Shown here: piece after piece, positions 54,687 to 62,931 of the stretch
Numbering within the stretch: the first letter of the stretch is position 1
Layout: the number at the start of each line of letters is the position of its first letter
NCBI GenBank assembly: GCA_965214055.1
Contig: OZ243931.1
Location: forward strand, 1,426,001 to 1,490,000
DNA: 64,000 bases
DNA from: WTGA01 sp965214055
Lineage (GTDB): Bacteria > Pseudomonadota > Gammaproteobacteria > Arenicellales > Poriferihabitantaceae
Direction: 5' to 3'
Program-made: the position numbers and the translations under genes
The notes under the pieces: model-generated
Told to the model about the DNA's origin: nothing
Database searches by the model: none
What the model saw: only the letters and a program-made list of their open reading frames with translations

Positions 54687-55673
54687 ATGAAAGCGATCTG
54701 GTATGAAACACAGGGCGAGGCCCAGGCGGTACTGCAGTATGGGGACCGGGAGCAGCCGGTGCCCGGAAAAGGGGAAGTCCTGGTGAGACTTCGCACGTCT
54801 GCCGTGAACCCCTCCGACGTCAAAAAGCGGGCGGGAGCCCAGCCGGCGGGATTTGTCGAGGGGTATGTGATCCCCCACAGCGATGGCGCCGGAGTCATTG
54901 AGTCCGTGGGAGAGGGGGTGTCCGGCGATCGCGTTGGGCAGCGGGTATGGGTTTACCAGGCACAATTCGCCCGTCACTGCGGGACCGGCGCCCAGTATGT
55001 TGCCCTGCCATCCGTACTGGCGGCAGACCTGCCGGAGGATACGGGGTACGACATCGGAGCGTGCCTCGGCATCCCGGTGATGACCGCGCACCGCTGCGTG
55101 TTCAACGCGGGTGACTTGTCGGGCAGAAACGTGCTGGTAACCGGGGCATCCGGCCGGGTGGGATACTATGCCGTGCAATGGGCAAAAATGGCGGGTGCCC
55201 GGGTGATCGCAACGGCAGGCAGCGATGAACGCTGCAGGGTCGCTGCACAATCCGGTGCCGATGAAGTATTGAACTACCGCAGTAACCACCTGGTCAGTGA
55301 AATTCTTGATCGGACCGATCAGGAGGGGATTGATCACATTGTGGAGGTGGAATTTGGAATGAATGTCCAAACCAGTGCCGCGGTCATCAAAAATCGGGGC
55401 ACCATATCGACCTATTCCTCTTCGCTGGCGCCGGAAGCGACCCTCCCGTTTTATCCATTGATGTTCAAAAACGTGTCGATCAATCTGGTGCTGGTCTACA
55501 ATATGCCGGATGCGGCAAAAGAGCAGGCCATCGAAGACATCTATGCCGCCCTGGAACAGGACAGGTTATCCCATCGAATCGCCGGAACCTGGGCTCTGGA
55601 AGATACCGCAAAGGCCCACAGGGCGGTGGAGGCAGGGGGAATGGATGGCTGTGCGGTGATTGAAATTGAGTAA
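54687..55673 (+). CDS. Quinone-oxidoreductase-like MDR (medium-chain) enzyme
   Basis: This 328-residue protein has the N-terminal GroES-like fold (MKAIWYETQGEAQAVL, VNPSDVKKRAG, HSDGAGVIESVGEGV), and a Rossmann domain with NVLVTGASGRVGYYAVQWAKM (read in two parts around VTGASGRVG, about 153-161). Zinc cysteines of classical ADHs are missing, so it belongs with NADPH:quinone reductase (QOR)-like enzymes. It probably reduces a quinone or enone with NADPH. The start is ATG 54687, 25 nt after the GFA stop, in the same orientation. Confidence 0.9.
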   Translation: MKAIWYETQGEAQAVLQYGDREQPVPGKGEVLVRLRTSAVNPSDVKKRAGAQPAGFVEGYVIPHSDGAGVIESVGEGVSGDRVGQRVWVYQAQFARHCGTGAQYVALPSVLAADLPEDTGYDIGACLGIPVMTAHRCVFNAGDLSGRNVLVTGASGRVGYYAVQWAKMAGARVIATAGSDERCRVAAQSGADEVLNYRSNHLVSEILDRTDQEGIDHIVEVEFGMNVQTSAAVIKNRGTISTYSSSLAPEATLPFYPLMFKNVSINLVLVYNMPDAAKEQAIEDIYAALEQDRLSHRIAGTWALEDTAKAHRAVEAGGMDGCAVIEIE

Positions 55674-55832
55674 GGGATGGACCCTCTCCGGTCAGGAGAA
55701 AATACAATGCATGTATCATCGATATCCGTCGCTCTCCACAAAGAAACGGCCAGTCGGGACGGTTCCGGGTTCCGGTCTGGAGGGGTCATCGTTTCTGCAA
55801 CCTGAACCGGACAGGACGGCTCGGCCCGGAGC

Positions 55833-56165
55833 ATGATCGCGGATACGCCAAAGCCTCCCTACTATGCGGTCATTTTTACCAGCCTCCAGACCGAAAATCC
55901 GGAAGGCTATGGCGAAATGGCTGAACGCATGGAAGTGCTTGCCAGGCAGCAGCCCGGCTATCTCGGGTTCGAGTCCGCGAAAGAGGGTCTGGGCATTGCG
56001 GTTTCCTACTGGAAGGACGAGGCTTCCCTGCTGGCCTGGAAAAGCAATGTCGAACACCGGGTGGCGCAGAAGCTTGGAAAGAAGATCTGGTATGCCCGGT
56101 ACAAGACCCGGGTATGCCGGGTCGAAAGAGAGTATGGTTCCAGTGAACCCGCGCCGAAACCCTGA
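55833..56165 (+). CDS. Antibiotic biosynthesis monooxygenase (ABM) domain protein
   Basis: This 110-residue ferredoxin-like protein has YYAVIFTSLQTENPEGYGEMAERM, then QQPGYLGFESA and GIAVSYWKDEASLLAWKSNVEH, the compact ABM pattern. Family members oxidise aromatic polyketides or degrade heme, often as dimers without cofactors; this role is only inferred. Its stop is directly next to the convergent PhyH gene stop (56165/56166), with no gap. Confidence 0.85.
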   Translation: MIADTPKPPYYAVIFTSLQTENPEGYGEMAERMEVLARQQPGYLGFESAKEGLGIAVSYWKDEASLLAWKSNVEHRVAQKLGKKIWYARYKTRVCRVEREYGSSEPAPKP

Positions 56166-56945
56166 TCAAGTCCCCGTGCACGCAATGTCCGGATAAGCGG
56201 CTGATCTGGTTCCGGCAAGGGGCTGATTGTTTTCAGCATGATAGGTGAACACCAGGGAAGTCTTGATGTCATCCGTATTGTTCCGGCCTGCAGCATGCAG
56301 TGTGCGACTGTGAAAAAAAAGGGCGTCGCCCCGATGCAGTTCTGCTGCGACGGCACTGTTGATCATTTCCTGGTTGCCGGGCAGGTCCTGGCGCAGGAAA
56401 AGGGCACCGTCGAACCGGCCCCGGTCGATGTGCAGCCGGTGTGAACCCGGAATCAGTTGCAGGCCACCATTGTCTTCGTTTTCATCGGTCAGCGCCAACC
56501 ACACACTGACCAGGTTCGGCTGATCAAACAACCAGTAACGAATGTCCTGATGCCACAGGGTGGCACTGCTGAATCCAGGGTGTTTGGTCATGATGCAGTT
56601 GTGATGATTCTGGGAGACCAGTACCTGGTCGGTATCCAGCAGTTGCTGGATCCGCTTGACGACCCGCGGGTCCCGGGCCCACTGCCGGAAGATGGCATCA
56701 CGGGTATAGGCATTCAGGAATCTTCTGGGAGTGTTCCCGCCCGGGGACAAGCGGTCTGTGGGGGATCCCGGGTACTGGACATCCGTTTCAAATTCGACGG
56801 GCGCCAGCGGTGGTTCCATGATTTCCCGGATGACCCGCAGCATTTGGGAACAGGTCTCCGGCCCAGCGAGGGATTTTTCGATCACATATCCCTGTTGATT
56901 GAATTGTTCGACTTGATTCCGGGAAAACAATAGATCAGCACTCAT
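56166..56945 (-). CDS. Phytanoyl-CoA dioxygenase (PhyH) family protein
   Basis: This 259-residue Fe(II)/2-oxoglutarate oxygenase has the facial triad H132-x-D134 (LWHQDIRYW) and a distal H217 (TLHAAGRN), with a following basic residue (R221 or K228) for 2-oxoglutarate. VWLALTDENEDNGGLQLIPGSH is the expected strand pattern. It hydroxylates a carbon of an unknown substrate. Start ATG 56945. It is convergent with the ABM gene and 268 nt divergent from tauD-like. Confidence 0.9.
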   Translation of the reverse strand: MSADLLFSRNQVEQFNQQGYVIEKSLAGPETCSQMLRVIREIMEPPLAPVEFETDVQYPGSPTDRLSPGGNTPRRFLNAYTRDAIFRQWARDPRVVKRIQQLLDTDQVLVSQNHHNCIMTKHPGFSSATLWHQDIRYWLFDQPNLVSVWLALTDENEDNGGLQLIPGSHRLHIDRGRFDGALFLRQDLPGNQEMINSAVAAELHRGDALFFHSRTLHAAGRNNTDDIKTSLVFTYHAENNQPLAGTRSAAYPDIACTGT

Positions 56946-57063
56946 GTCAGATTGGGGATATGGCCCCGTTTAACACAGCCTGCATCATGACGAACCACGT
57001 TTGTGCGCTAAAGCCGTATTCGGAAAACCCGGGGCGGGTCACAAAGCGGCCTGCGGCCGCTAC

Positions 57064-57092
57064 AGGACAGGCCTCTTGAATCGGATTATACT
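57064..57092 (+). promoter_or_regulatory. Promoter candidate for the TauD-like gene
   Basis: AGGACA (57064-57069) and TATACT (57087-57092) are 17 nt apart, 4/6 and 5/6 of the sigma-70 consensus. The transcript would begin near 57099, with a 115-nt leader. The 57093-57213 leader shows no clear regulatory element. Confidence 0.3.
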
Positions 57093-57213
57093 ACACTCCG
57101 AATGTATCACCTATTGAACCTTCAGGACTTCCCCATGAATACCCGAAAGATTCCCCCATCCGCCGGCGGGTGCGGACCCGGGAAAAACCGGGAATGATGA
57201 TGGATATCCCAAC

Positions 57214-58080
57214 ATGAAATCGAAAACAATAAGAGGGAATTTCGGTATCGAATTTTATGATGTCGATGTCAACATCATGACGGAAGCCGAGCTGGCCGAA
57301 GCACAGGCCGCCCAGGACGAGCATGGCGTCATCTTTTTTCGGGACCAGTCCCTGACCTGTGAACAGCATATCGGATTCGCAAAACGCTGGGGAGACGTGG
57401 TCATCAATCGCTTCTTTGAGCATGTGGACGGATACGAACAAATCGCCATGGTCAGGAAAGAACCCGAGCATACGACGGTTGTGGGTGAAAGCTGGCACAC
57501 CGATCATTCCTACGACCTGATTCCTGCCAGAGGATCGATTCTATATGCCAGGGAGGTGCCGAAGAAAGGCGGCGACACGCTGTTTGCAAACCTGTGTCAT
57601 GCCTATGATGCACTGCCCGGCGAACTGAAAAAAACGCTTGAGGGCCTGAGGGCCATCCATTCGAGCCGGCATGTGTTCAGCCAACAGGCCGTCGAGAATT
57701 CACAGCCGGATGAGGACCGGTTTCATAATTTTGGACGGGCGGTCCAGAACAGCGTCCACCCCGTGGTGATTGTTCATCCCCAAAGTGGGAAAAAAGCGCT
57801 GTATGTGAATCCCTGCTTTACCCTTCGATTCGAAGGCTGGAGCCAGGAAGAGTCCAGGCTGCTTCTGGACTTTCTGTATCAACATGCCCTGCAACCGGCG
57901 ACCACGGTCCGGTTCCAATGGCAGGCGGGCTCCATCGCTTTCTGGGACAATCGCGCGACCTGGCACCAGGCACAGAACGATTACCCGACTGAAAGGCGGC
58001 TGATGCACCGTATCACGCTGCAGGGATGCCCTTTGACCGGATGTAACGGCCAGGCCAGTGACCGCATCCAAACGGATTGA
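57214..58080 (+). CDS. TauD/TfdA-family Fe(II)/2-oxoglutarate dioxygenase
   Basis: This 288-residue oxygenase has H95-x-D97 (SWHTDHSY), the distal H251 in FWDNRATWHQA, and R266 for 2-oxoglutarate near MHRITLQG. It also has GDTLFANLCHAYDALP. Substrates in the family range from taurine to alkylsulfates and aromatic ethers, so the role is unknown. The 3' end overlaps the EamA transporter gene by 23 nt, so the two are likely functionally linked: oxidised product or substrate transport. Confidence 0.92.
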   Translation: MKSKTIRGNFGIEFYDVDVNIMTEAELAEAQAAQDEHGVIFFRDQSLTCEQHIGFAKRWGDVVINRFFEHVDGYEQIAMVRKEPEHTTVVGESWHTDHSYDLIPARGSILYAREVPKKGGDTLFANLCHAYDALPGELKKTLEGLRAIHSSRHVFSQQAVENSQPDEDRFHNFGRAVQNSVHPVVIVHPQSGKKALYVNPCFTLRFEGWSQEESRLLLDFLYQHALQPATTVRFQWQAGSIAFWDNRATWHQAQNDYPTERRLMHRITLQGCPLTGCNGQASDRIQTD

Positions 58081-58951
58081 TTTCCCTCTTCTTGCCATAG
58101 GATTCTTCATCGGAAATCTGGTGGTCATGGTGCTGATCAGCATTTTGGTCAAACTGCTTTCCGAACGTTTCCCGGTCAGTCAGATTCTGCTTTTTCGGTA
58201 TGCCTTTGCGGCGATTCCCCTGATCCTGTATTCGCTGGCGGTTCACGGACCGGGCTCCCTGAGGACATCGCGATACCGGGATCATGCGGTTCGTACCGCC
58301 AGCGGAATCACATCACTGGGCCTGTTTTACGCTGCGTTGGCAATGATTCCGCTTGTTGAGACCACCATGCTGGTTTATTCCTCGCCGATCTTTGTGGTGA
58401 TTCTTTCCATCCCTTTTCTTGGAGAGAGGATTGGCGTGCCGCGCTGGGGCGCGGTGATTGTGGGGTTCATCGGGGTGATGATTATTTCCCAGCCCGGGAC
58501 TGCGGTTTTCAGCGCAGGGGGACTGGTGGCAATCGGGTCCGCGGTGGTGGGCGCTTTCGTGCTGATTTGGCAGCGGCGGCTGAGCGATACGGAACATACT
58601 GCAACCACCGCGGTCATCTACAACACCAGCGGAGGGCTGGTGTTTGCCGCCTGGACTGTGGTTGTTGGCTGGACCCCGACCGGGAATGACTGGGATCTGG
58701 CTTTACTGATCGGTATCGGCCTGCTCGCGGCATTCCAGCAATTTTTCTTCACCGCGTCATTCCGGTTTGGTGAAGCGAGCCTTCTGGCACCATTCGGGTA
58801 CTTGATTTTCCTGTTTGCCGGGTTTGCGGGCGTGGTCGTCTGGGGGGAAGTGCCGCCCTGGACTTCAATCGCAGGGGGGATAGTGATTGTTGCCAGCGGG
58901 CTGGTGATCCTGTTCAGGGAAAGGGTCAAACGAAAACCGGTCACGGTATAA
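58058..58951 (+). CDS. EamA-family (DMT) transporter
   Basis: This 297-residue membrane protein has ten hydrophobic helices in two EamA halves. Typical are LVKLLSERFPVSQILLFRYAFAA and ALAMIPLVETTMLVYSSPIF in the first half, and TASFRFGEASLLAPFGYLIFL in the second. It exports or imports small metabolites; direction unknown. It starts with GTG inside the tauD-like gene. Its last ~40 nt form the start of direct repeat A, and its TAA is part of a TATAAT-like sequence that reappears before trhO. Confidence 0.88.
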   Translation: MTASKRIDFPLLAIGFFIGNLVVMVLISILVKLLSERFPVSQILLFRYAFAAIPLILYSLAVHGPGSLRTSRYRDHAVRTASGITSLGLFYAALAMIPLVETTMLVYSSPIFVVILSIPFLGERIGVPRWGAVIVGFIGVMIISQPGTAVFSAGGLVAIGSAVVGAFVLIWQRRLSDTEHTATTAVIYNTSGGLVFAAWTVVVGWTPTGNDWDLALLIGIGLLAAFQQFFFTASFRFGEASLLAPFGYLIFLFAGFAGVVVWGEVPPWTSIAGGIVIVASGLVILFRERVKRKPVTV

Positions 58952-59103
58952 TTCCGGGTTCAGCCTTGGATAGATTCCGGTCCGCCATGCTGGACACGCA
59001 TGCCCATGCCGCGGTGGTTTGCATGGGGTACGAATTTGTCGTGCTTTCAGCATTTTGCCGGGCCCAGGGCCCCTTGCTGAAAAACTGCATCGCCCCGAAG
59101 TGT
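58913..59103 (+). repeat. Direct repeat A (EamA tail plus trhO head)
   Basis: About 191 nt match 60651-60842 at roughly 80-85% by eye. It covers the last codons of the transporter gene, the stop with TATAAT, the leader, and the first ~40 codons of trhO. After GAAGTGT the two copies diverge. Within the trhO part, copy A lacks two bases relative to copy B (GGCCCC-TTGC against GGCCCCTCTTGC), a frameshift. Confidence 0.8.
58987..59103 (+). pseudogene. Truncated, frameshifted 5' remnant of trhO
   Basis: The first ~39 codons match the intact trhO at 60724 (MLDTHAHAAVVC against MMNTHTHATVVC; then EFVVLSAFCRAQ against KFVALPHFAGLK). A 2-nt deletion shifts the frame after about residue 33, and similarity ends at 59103. 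The remaining two-thirds of the gene are absent. It therefore cannot make a rhodanese. Confidence 0.75.
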
Positions 59104-59266
59104 GCGCGAAGGGTGCCATCCGCAAGGGTTCCCATGTGTGACTGGCCACCGGTCATTGGGATGGCAGGCGCAGGAGTTTGCATGACCCATTCCCCGAAGA
59201 TCCGGCGGAACGGGCCGCCGGAGGGGAAAATTCCAGCGGGTTTTGCAATAGCCCGGTCGCCTTTGG

Positions 59267-59345
59267 TAAGCATTCGGCCAACATCGGCCACCAACAAAGC
59301 CGCTACAATAATGGGGGGTGGCATCACATGTTGGCCGAATGCTTA
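59267..59345. repeat. 18-bp perfect inverted repeat with structured 43-nt centre
   Basis: TAAGCATTCGGCCAACAT (59267-59284) is the exact reverse complement of ATGTTGGCCGAATGCTTA (59328-59345). Between them, 43 nt contain a second stem (GCCACC 59287-59292, GGTGGC 59317-59322). As RNA this would form a long hairpin. No T-run follows, so it is not a standard terminator; it may be a small mobile-element remnant or REP-like element. Confidence 0.75.
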
Positions 59346-59463
59346 TCGCCTTTGCAACCAAACCCAACCCTTTACATAAACTAATCAATGGGTTACGATT
59401 TTTCGGCCAAGCGCCAACCCGATCCCGGTCCGTCCAAACATATAGCTACGAGGAAAATCAGTC

Positions 59464-60441
59464 ATGACATTCCATCCTTTTGACACTGAATTCCGGGTCA
59501 CCCGCGAGCAGAAGAAACAATTCCAGCGCGACGGCTTCGTCAAGCTGAAAGGATTTTTGAGCGCAAACGTGATCCATACGCTGCTTGATCGGGTTGAGGT
59601 CGAAATGAGCCGGGAAACTCCCGGTATTCTCAAGGCCGACTCGAAGTTCAATCGGGCGAAGTATGACTTCAAGGCGGAAATGACCGAAGTCTATGAACTG
59701 CTGGAACGGCCTTACTTCAGGCGAGCGCTTATGGAGCTGGTTGAACGGGATCTTTTCCTGACCAACGAGGTGTGCTTTGAAATCGAAAAGAACGTCAGCA
59801 AGGGGTTTCCCTGGCATGTCGGCACACAAAGTTTTGGTTTTCAAATGGCGGAGGAATTCGGTTGCACGCTGTGGGCACCATTGCATCCTATCGATACGAA
59901 GGGACAGCGGGGCGGGATGGCTTTTGTTCCCCGAAACATTGTATCCGCCGAATACGTCTTCAGCCAGCTCGAGCCGGCGATTGTCTCGGCGCTGGAGGCC
60001 AAGGAGCGATCCGGGACCAGGACGAACGTGAGTGAGTACTTTGCCCTGCGCACGGGGATTCTGAATTCACCGGCCATGTGCGAGATATTCGAAAACCATC
60101 AGGTCGAAGATGATTTCGAGCTGGGCGATGTGGTTCTGTTCAACAAAATGGTCGTCCATCGCAGCATCATGCTTGGCGAAGGAGTGCTTGCCAGGCGCGC
60201 AGCCCATGTGATGCGTTTTGTCGATGCCGGGTCGCACTATGATCTGAAGCGGGCGCGGGATCTCGAATTCCCCGTGGAAAGGTATGGGAAGGGATTCATA
60301 CCGTACAAGCCGTTTACCCGTTTGCACATTGAAATTGCAGAAGCCGGAGCGCACCACGGCGACGTCATTGCACAATGCCGATTTTTCGATAATCGTGACC
60401 GCCGGATGATCCGGCGCGAACGTTCTGCCCGATCGGCTTGA
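59464..60441 (+). CDS. PhyH-family Fe(II)/2-oxoglutarate enzyme with H-x-G metal motif
   Basis: This 325-residue protein has the PhyH-type jelly roll. The FPWHVGTQSFGF segment (W117-H118-V119-G120) lies where WH-x-D occurs in hydroxylases; the distal H232 (VVHRS) and a 2-oxoglutarate Arg (R244/R245) are present. TLWAPLHPIDTKGQRGGMAFVPR is the usual second strand pair. The carboxylate ligand is replaced by Gly, as known from Fe/2OG halogenases such as WelO5 and BesD (SyrB2 has Ala). It could be a halogenase, an unusual hydroxylase, or inactive. It lies in an apparent insertion flanked by direct repeats. An ATG with GAGGA about 10 nt upstream. Confidence 0.85.
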   Translation: MTFHPFDTEFRVTREQKKQFQRDGFVKLKGFLSANVIHTLLDRVEVEMSRETPGILKADSKFNRAKYDFKAEMTEVYELLERPYFRRALMELVERDLFLTNEVCFEIEKNVSKGFPWHVGTQSFGFQMAEEFGCTLWAPLHPIDTKGQRGGMAFVPRNIVSAEYVFSQLEPAIVSALEAKERSGTRTNVSEYFALRTGILNSPAMCEIFENHQVEDDFELGDVVLFNKMVVHRSIMLGEGVLARRAAHVMRFVDAGSHYDLKRARDLEFPVERYGKGFIPYKPFTRLHIEIAEAGAHHGDVIAQCRFFDNRDRRMIRRERSARSA

Positions 60442-60650
60442 AGCGCTTCCACGGGAACCCCTGACGGCGTGTCACCCACTTGGCCGAGCGACGATCCGAC
60501 CTGTTTTCCTGTATCGATCAGGGCGTCCTGCGCCGGGCTGAGTACTCCAATTGATCGGGGCAGGGGGCATTGGAAGCCAGTGACCGGGTGCAATGCACGA
60601 TCCACAGGGAGAGGTGGTTCGATGGTCGGCCTGTCGGACGGGGGATTCGG

Positions 60651-60842
60651 TTCAGGAAAAAGTCAAACGGAAACCGATCACGGTATAATACCGCGCTCAG
60701 TCCTTGATAGATTCCGGTCAGCCATGATGAACACGCATACCCATGCCACGGTGGTTTGCACGCTGTACAAATTTGTCGCGCTTCCGCATTTTGCCGGGCT
60801 CAAGGCCCCTCTTGCTGAAAAACTGCACAGTCTCGAAGTGTA
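60651..60842 (+). repeat. Direct repeat B
   Basis: The second copy of the repeat described at 58913-59103. It starts with a fragment of the EamA transporter tail (TTCAGGAAAAAGTC...), includes TATAAT at 60684-60689, and runs into the intact trhO gene. 60442-60650, just upstream, shows no gene and no similarity to the transporter interior. Confidence 0.8.
60684..60689 (+). promoter_or_regulatory. TATAAT -10 box upstream of trhO
   Basis: A perfect TATAAT, 34 nt before the trhO ATG. The same element is present at the transporter stop in repeat A. A -35 at 17 nt (AGTCAA) is weak. Confidence 0.4.
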
Positions 60843-61689
60843 CGGTACCGTGATCCTTGCCCACGAAGGGATCAATGGCACCATCGCAGGCAGCCGGACG
60901 GGCATGGACCGGTTCCTCCGGTGGCTGGACCGGCAACCGGGCCTTTGCGGGGTGGAAGTGAAACAGGCCTGTGCACAGTGGCCTCCCTTCAGGCGGGTCA
61001 AGGTAAAACTGAAAAAGGAAATCGTCACCATGGGGGTGGAAGATATTGATCCGCTGGAATCGGCGGGAACCTATGTAGCCCCAGAGAAATGGAATGCCCT
61101 GGTGGATGACCCGGAGGTGTTGCTGATTGATGCCCGAAACAGCTATGAGATCAAGGTGGGGAAGTTCAAGAATGCGGTGAATCCCCAAATAACCAGTTTC
61201 AGGGAATTCCCGGCCTATGCAGAAGCCAATCTGGACCCGGGCAGGCATAAAAAAGTGGCCATGTACTGTACAGGCGGTATTCGTTGTGAAAAGTCCACAG
61301 CGTTTCTCAGGAAAAAGGGGTTCGATGAGGTGTACCACCTGAAGGGGGGAATTCTCAAATATCTGGAAACCATTCCAAGGCGGGACAGTCTTTGGCAGGG
61401 GGAATGTTTCGTATTTGACGAACGGGTGACCGTGAATCATGATCTTGAAAGGGGAAGCTATGATCAGTGCCACGCCTGCCGATCCCCGATCACGGCCAAA
61501 GACCAGCACAGTGAAAAATTTGTATCCGGTGTGAGTTGTCCATCCTGTTTTGACCGGCATACCGAGCAGGACAGGGAAAGGTATGCAGAGCGCGAGAAAC
61601 AGGTGCTGCTTGCAGAGCAACGGGGAGAGACCCATATCGGGGGGAGGAGCCAGCCCAGACATTCCCGGGAGGCCGGAAACCGGAAATAG
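60724..61689 (+). CDS. trhO: tRNA uridine(34) hydroxylase (rhodanese family)
   Basis: This 321-residue protein, formerly YceA, makes 5-hydroxyuridine at U34 of certain tRNAs. An N-terminal acylphosphatase-like domain (VVCTLYKFVALPHF, YGTVILAHEGINGTIAG, RVKVKLKKEIVTMG) is followed by a rhodanese domain with the active site YCTGGIRCEKS (C182) and a C-terminal Cys-rich part (CHACRSP, CPSC). The stop is 8 nt from the convergent aminopeptidase stop. The 5' end is duplicated 1.7 kb upstream. ATG 60724 or the next codon is the start. Confidence 0.95.
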   Translation: MMNTHTHATVVCTLYKFVALPHFAGLKAPLAEKLHSLEVYGTVILAHEGINGTIAGSRTGMDRFLRWLDRQPGLCGVEVKQACAQWPPFRRVKVKLKKEIVTMGVEDIDPLESAGTYVAPEKWNALVDDPEVLLIDARNSYEIKVGKFKNAVNPQITSFREFPAYAEANLDPGRHKKVAMYCTGGIRCEKSTAFLRKKGFDEVYHLKGGILKYLETIPRRDSLWQGECFVFDERVTVNHDLERGSYDQCHACRSPITAKDQHSEKFVSGVSCPSCFDRHTEQDRERYAEREKQVLLAEQRGETHIGGRSQPRHSREAGNRK

Positions 61690-61697
61690 CCCGGAAT

Positions 61698-62738
61698 TCA
61701 GTTGGATTCCAGGCTGGAAAGCCATTGATCCCGGGCCGGTTTCGGCAATCTGCTTTTTTCTTTCATGAGGGAATAAAAAGCCTGAAAGGACCCGGATTGA
61801 TCCAGGACGGTTTGCAGGGCCGGGACATGATGGTGGTAGGTTGAAAGCAATGCCAGGTGTGCGTTGTTCAGGTCCAGGCTGAACCACCAGTCATAGTAGG
61901 GCGTGCCTTCTCCCCGATTTCTCATCTCTTCATACACCGATTTCATTTCACGGAACAGGGCCCGTTTGGATTCGGGAAGCGTGGATTCCGGCCCGGTCTC
62001 ATATCGTTGCGCCAGCCGGGCCCGAAACCCCATCACCATGGCGGTTATTTTCCCGTTGCGCTTCCGGTTCTCCAGGTACTCCTCGTACTGTTCAACGGTC
62101 CCGCGCTCGGAAAACCAGCGTTCGAGCCCGGCAATTTCGACCACCGTTGCAAAGGCCTCATTGAAGGCGGAATCGTCTTTTGCATAGGCCACCTGGTGGG
62201 CCAGTTCGTGAAAAATCAAACCCGCGAGAGAAGTTTCACCGTAGTGCAGGTGAGTGTTCAGGACCGGATCGGAAAACCACCCCAGGGTGGAATAGGCGCT
62301 GACGCCGTACCGGAAGGTATCAAAGCCCTGTTCCATCAGGCGGGCATTGAAGGCGTCGGCGTCCTTTTCGGAAAAGAACCCCTTGTAGGCGACACAACCG
62401 GCGACGGGGAAACACCAGGTTTTCGGGCCCAGATCGTAGGCCGGAGTGGCCACCACGTTCCAGATGACGTAGGGTCTCCCTGTATCGGTGAAATAGGTAA
62501 AGGAGCGGTTGTCCGGCAGGGCCAGGGCCCTGCTCGAGAATTTCCGGATTTCCTGGACCTTCGCCAGTTTTTCCTTGAGGTCTTCGGAGGTGTCATCAGA
62601 ACCGATGAGGGTGGATATTTTTTCCCGTTTGGCGATGATTTCCCAATGTCCCTGTATCGCCTGGGTGTAGTATCCGAGCTGGCTGCACGCCGGCAACATG
62701 ACGAACAGGCACAATAGCAGTACTCTCGGTGGTGACAT
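61698..62738 (-). CDS. Lipoprotein zinc aminopeptidase (DUF2265 / PF10023-like)
   Basis: This 346-residue protein has a signal peptide with lipobox L-P-A-C (C18). The HExxH motif is H177-E-L-A-H181 with E194 (FNEAFA) as a likely third zinc ligand. This matches the predicted aminopeptidase family COG4324, whose function is little studied. It is anchored in the envelope. It is convergent with trhO and divergent from cca, with 193 nt between starts. Confidence 0.88.
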   Translation of the reverse strand: MSPPRVLLLCLFVMLPACSQLGYYTQAIQGHWEIIAKREKISTLIGSDDTSEDLKEKLAKVQEIRKFSSRALALPDNRSFTYFTDTGRPYVIWNVVATPAYDLGPKTWCFPVAGCVAYKGFFSEKDADAFNARLMEQGFDTFRYGVSAYSTLGWFSDPVLNTHLHYGETSLAGLIFHELAHQVAYAKDDSAFNEAFATVVEIAGLERWFSERGTVEQYEEYLENRKRNGKITAMVMGFRARLAQRYETGPESTLPESKRALFREMKSVYEEMRNRGEGTPYYDWWFSLDLNNAHLALLSTYHHHVPALQTVLDQSGSFQAFYSLMKEKSRLPKPARDQWLSSLESN

Positions 62739-62931
62739 GGCTGAAATCTATATTCCTGAATCCTGTACGCGCACTTCCCCCATTGCAGGCGCCTCCCGCC
62801 GGACCAGGGTGCCTGCACGGCCTGTTGGCACAAACCGTGCATTCCCCGTTCTTTCCAGGCTCTCCGGGATATCCATACTATTTTCTGGGATAATCCAAGG
62901 CAACCGAAACCCCTGACTGATACGGCGTGAA

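Larger units (their letters stand above)
58952..59463. other. Non-coding region between transporter and PhyH-family gene
   Basis: This 512-nt region holds the rest of repeat A, the truncated trhO copy, and a long 18-bp inverted repeat. Open frames on the minus strand (58941-59327) and plus strand (58966-59379) run through repeat and palindrome, lack ribosome sites and are not genes I recognise. A GAGGA ribosome site lies just before 59464. Confidence 0.55.

Noticed and set aside
58941..59327. 128-codon minus-strand frame in the repeat/palindrome region
   Set aside because: It reads through repeat A and the inverted repeat, with no similarity I recognise; considered non-coding.
60718..61887. 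389-codon minus-strand frame opposite trhO
   Set aside because: Runs across two genes and has no ribosome site or motif.
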